Assembly (NCBI RefSeq): GCF_016862115.1
Contig: NZ_BOMI01000197.1
Coordinates: 1 to 32,036 of the forward strand
DNA: 32,036 nt
Direction of reading: 5' to 3'
Origin: Paractinoplanes deccanensis
GTDB taxonomy: Bacteria > Actinomycetota > Actinomycetes > Mycobacteriales > Micromonosporaceae
The notes beneath the pieces are model-generated. The model saw nothing but the letters and a program-made list of their open reading frames with translations. It did not search any database and was not told the DNA's origin. Positions 29,725 to 32,036 of this stretch are shown here, in pieces; the first letter of the stretch is position 1; each line of letters begins with the position of its first letter. A program made the translations under genes and the position numbers.

Positions 29725-32036
29725 CACCGCGCGGTGCCGCAGGCCCCGACGACGACCCCGACCTGGGCAACGAACAGGCCGGTGGGCGCAAGGGCCGCCG
29801 GTTCGGTCGAGGCCGCCCGGAGCCGGCGGCGCCCGAGGTGGTGCCACAGGAAGAGACCGGCTGGCTCGACGACCTGCGCACCGCCAAGGCGCAGCGCTCC
29901 GCCATCGGCCCGGGCACCCTCGCAGGCGAGACCCGATACAGCAAGTCCGGGCGGCTCGCCCCCGGCCCCGACGACGAGCCCGACGACGACTTCGCCCTGC
30001 CCGGCCTCGGCGCCGACGACGCGGCCGGGGTGGACAGCGCCGACTCCGGCCCGATCCCGCAGGGCCCCCACCACGACCCCGGGCCGATCGCGCGGCCGGG
30101 CCCGCAGGGTGGTCCCGCCGGGGGCGGCCGTCAGATGCCGCCCGGCGCCCGACCGGCCGGTGGGCCGGGTCAAGGCCCGTCCGGTCAGGTCGCCGGGCGC
30201 GCGGCGAGTGGGCAGATCCCCAGCCAGTTCCCGCCCGGGCGGATCACTCCGGGCCAGCTTCCGCCGGGACAGGTGCCGCCCGGCTCGGTCTCACCCGGTC
30301 AGATGCCGCCGGGGCAGGCGCCGCCCGGCTCGGTCTCACCCGGTCAGATGCCGCCGGGGCAGGCGCCGCGCGGTCAGATGGCGGCCGGGCCGGACCCGTC
30401 GGGCGCGATTCCCTCCGGCCGGGTCCGTCCCGGTCAGGGCGTGGCTGGGCAAGCGATGCCCGGGGCGATGCCGGGTCGTCCCGTGCCCGGGCAGCCTGGG
30501 CGTGGGCGCGCTGTGCCGGGGCAGCCCGGTCCCGGCCGTGGCATGCCGGGTGCCGCGGGGCAGGGTGCGCCCGGTCAGCAGGTTCCAGGGCAGCAGGTTC
30601 CAGGCCAGCCGGGTCCAGGTCAGCAGGGTCCCGGTCAGCAGGCGCCGGGCCAGCAGATTCCGGGGCAGCCGGTTTCCGGCCAGCCTCAGGCGGGGCAGCC
30701 GCTTCCGGGCCGGCCCATTCCGGGCCGGCCCATTCCTGGCCAGCCCGTCCCCGGCCAGCCCATGCCGGGGCAGGGCATGCCCGGGGCGGGTGTGCCGGCG
30801 GGTCGCGGAGCGGCGTCCGTGCCGGGACACGGCGGGCCGGAGCAACCGTTCGGCCCCGCGGGCGGTCGCGCGCCGGCGGGGCGGCACAACGTCGAGGGCG
30901 ACACCGGACGGCACGGCGTGGACGGGATGCCGTCCGGGCCGATCGCCGCGGGCTCGCCGTCGGTGCCGCAGTCCGGCAACGCTCCCGAGCTTCCCTCCGT
31001 GCGGCCGGTGTCCCCGGCCTCGCGGCCCATCTCCTCGCCGCCCGTCCGCGGGCGTGACCGCTTCCGCCCCGACGGCCCGGGGCGCGCACAGGTCCCGGGT
31101 CCCGATGCCGGCGGCGGCCGGCCCGTGTCGGGCGCTCCGGGCTTCACCGGCGGTGCCGGCCGGCCCGTGTCTGGTGTTCCGGCCCCGGGTTTCGGTGGCG
31201 GTGCCGGCCGGCCTGCGCCCGGCGATCCTGGTTTCGGTGGCGGTGTTGGCCGGCCTGTGCCCGGTGATCCTGGTTTTGGTGGCGGTGCTGGGCGGCCTGT
31301 GTCCGGTGATCCGGCTTCCGGCTTCGGTGGTGGTTCGGGGCGGCCTGTGTCCGGTGATCCGGCTTCGGGTTTCGGTGGTTCTGGGCGGCCGGTCTCCGGT
31401 GCGCCCGCGTCCGGGTTCGGTGGCGGTGCTGGGCGGCCCGTGTCCGGTGAGCCGGCCCATGGCTGGGGCACGGAGGGGCGTGCCGCCGATCTGGGCGACT
31501 TCGGCGCGGCGGGTGCCGGTCGGCCCGTTTCGGGTGCTCCCGGCGGCTCGGGCTATCCGGGCGACCAGCCCAGTGGGCGACACGGCGTCCCCGATGAGGG
31601 GCCGGGCAGCCGCTCCGGGCGGCACGGCGCCCCCGAGCAGGGTGAGCGCGGCCGCCGTCCGGGTGGCCGTGGAGCCGGGCCGGACGAGACGGGCGGCTTC
31701 GGCGCCACCGCGCCACGATCCCCGGCGCCCGGCGGTCCCGGCATGGGCTCGCGCCCGGGTGGCCCCGCTGTCGGTGGCGCCCGCGTCGGCGGCCCGGGTC
31801 AGGGCCCGATGCGCGGTCCTGGTGGACCCGGCGCCCCCGGCGATCCTGACCAGAGCGGCGCTGTGCGTGGCCCGGGTGGTCCCGGGCAGAGCGGCGCTGT
31901 GCGTGGGCCTGGCGGTCCCGGGCACAGCGGCGCTGTGCGTGGGCCTGGCGGTCCTGGGCCGAGAGGCGCGGTCGGCGGTCCTGGTGGTCCGAGGCAGACC
32001 GGTGCCGTGCGTGGTCCTGGCGGCCCCGGCGTGCCT
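29721..32036 (+). CDS. large Pro/Gly/Gln-rich disordered protein, 3' end outside window
   Basis: A frame beginning at GTG 29721 (AGAGGAACGACC upstream, four-base overlap with rarA) stays open for 772 codons to the window edge. It has an acidic N-terminal 110 residues (GWLDDLRTAKAQRSAIG, several DDEPDDD clusters), then PGQ/GQP-type repeats (about 30180-30790), a Ser/Pro stretch, GRPVSGDP-type repeats of about 15 residues (about 31110-31470) and a GPGGPGQSGAVR array (31854 on). No transmembrane segment, signal peptide or catalytic motif is seen in this part; a folded C-terminal domain may lie downstream. Reading-frame length, rarA overlap and repeat periods in threes support coding. Long opposite-strand frames here are judged shadows. 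Confidence 0.7.
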   Translation, partial: MTPRGAAGPDDDPDLGNEQAGGRKGRRFGRGRPEPAAPEVVPQEETGWLDDLRTAKAQRSAIGPGTLAGETRYSKSGRLAPGPDDEPDDDFALPGLGADDAAGVDSADSGPIPQGPHHDPGPIARPGPQGGPAGGGRQMPPGARPAGGPGQGPSGQVAGRAASGQIPSQFPPGRITPGQLPPGQVPPGSVSPGQMPPGQAPPGSVSPGQMPPGQAPRGQMAAGPDPSGAIPSGRVRPGQGVAGQAMPGAMPGRPVPGQPGRGRAVPGQPGPGRGMPGAAGQGAPGQQVPGQQVPGQPGPGQQGPGQQAPGQQIPGQPVSGQPQAGQPLPGRPIPGRPIPGQPVPGQPMPGQGMPGAGVPAGRGAASVPGHGGPEQPFGPAGGRAPAGRHNVEGDTGRHGVDGMPSGPIAAGSPSVPQSGNAPELPSVRPVSPASRPISSPPVRGRDRFRPDGPGRAQVPGPDAGGGRPVSGAPGFTGGAGRPVSGVPAPGFGGGAGRPAPGDPGFGGGVGRPVPGDPGFGGGAGRPVSGDPASGFGGGSGRPVSGDPASGFGGSGRPVSGAPASGFGGGAGRPVSGEPAHGWGTEGRAADLGDFGAAGAGRPVSGAPGGSGYPGDQPSGRHGVPDEGPGSRSGRHGAPEQGERGRRPGGRGAGPDETGGFGATAPRSPAPGGPGMGSRPGGPAVGGARVGGPGQGPMRGPGGPGAPGDPDQSGAVRGPGGPGQSGAVRGPGGPGHSGAVRGPGGPGPRGAVGGPGGPRQTGAVRGPGGPGVP
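30276..30365. repeat. two 45-base direct repeats in the Pro/Gly/Gln-rich gene
   Basis: Units at 30276-30320 and 30321-30365 (starting CCGCCCGGCTCGGTCTCACC) encode 15-residue PPGSVSPGQMPPGQA units. The two are nearly identical, suggesting recent duplication. They lie in a longer PGQ-type region. Confidence 0.85.
31854..32033. repeat. five 36-base repeats in the Pro/Gly/Gln-rich gene
   Basis: Units start at 31854, 31890, 31926, 31962 and 31998; the first three share AGCGGCGCTGTGCGTGG. They encode 12-residue SGAVRGPGGPGQ units with drift in the last two copies. The array runs to the window edge and may continue beyond it. Confidence 0.88.

Noticed and set aside
30336..31925. Minus-strand Thr/Arg/Gly-rich open frame opposite the last gene
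   Set aside because: Its repeats mirror those of the plus-strand frame, and the plus frame has a start overlapping rarA, an upstream purine-rich site, and remains open for 772 codons. Not fully excluded without expression data.
1..32036. tRNA, rRNA, CRISPR arrays, transposases, integrases or prophage genes
   Set aside because: No tRNA-like cloverleaf, direct-repeat/spacer pattern, terminal inverted repeats or transposase/integrase motifs were noticed in any gap or reading frame; this was by eye, so a tRNA or covariance scan would be the deciding check.

Overview
The window is very GC-rich DNA with strong G/C bias at third codon positions, dense gene packing, many GTG/TTG starts and several apparently leaderless genes. 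This is typical of a filamentous actinobacterium. Gene content and order (ureABCFGD without ureE, a DasABC-like importer without its own ATPase, aspS followed closely by rarA) fit a Micromonosporaceae-like or other mycelial actinomycete. The family-level assignment is inference. About 30 genes are supported. No tRNA, rRNA, CRISPR array, insertion sequence or prophage gene was seen.

1-7,750 (minus strand): a regulator of unrecognised family, a COG3964-type amidohydrolase and a RidA protein are joined head to tail by overlaps of a few bases. After a 125-base gap comes a complete urease operon, ureA-ureB-ureC-ureF-ureG-ureD. 7,750-7,930: a divergent control region with two facing promoter candidates and three copies of AACGAACC. 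7,934-12,499 (plus): a lipoprotein sugar-binding protein, two sugar permeases and a cytoplasmic GH20 beta-N-acetylhexosaminidase, all overlapping. Read together, this looks like a shared regulon for importing GlcNAc-containing oligosaccharides, splitting them inside the cell, removing acyl or ureido groups, quenching reactive enamines, and possibly releasing ammonia. That link is a hypothesis.

12,500-18,500: a repeat-rich non-coding stretch; a YndJ-like membrane protein with repeat insertions; a small hypothetical gene on the minus strand; a three-gene operon (hemerythrin-like protein, D-serine dehydratase-like PLP enzyme, ComB-like phosphatase); and a DHA2-type drug exporter. 18,461-23,022: an aldo/keto reductase divergent from a MocR-type regulator, an orphan sensor kinase, and a duplicated Lrp/AsnC-type regulator.

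23,145-32,036 (plus): a one-pass membrane protein, aspartyl-tRNA synthetase, an extended SDR, a GyrI-like effector-binding protein, a membrane protein with a pore-loop-like segment, a 71-residue membrane protein, a strong hairpin terminator, the AAA+ protein RarA, and a 772-codon Pro/Gly/Gln-rich reading frame still open at the window edge. A recurring oddity is in-frame short tandem repeats at protein ends (UreG, YndJ-like, the last protein).
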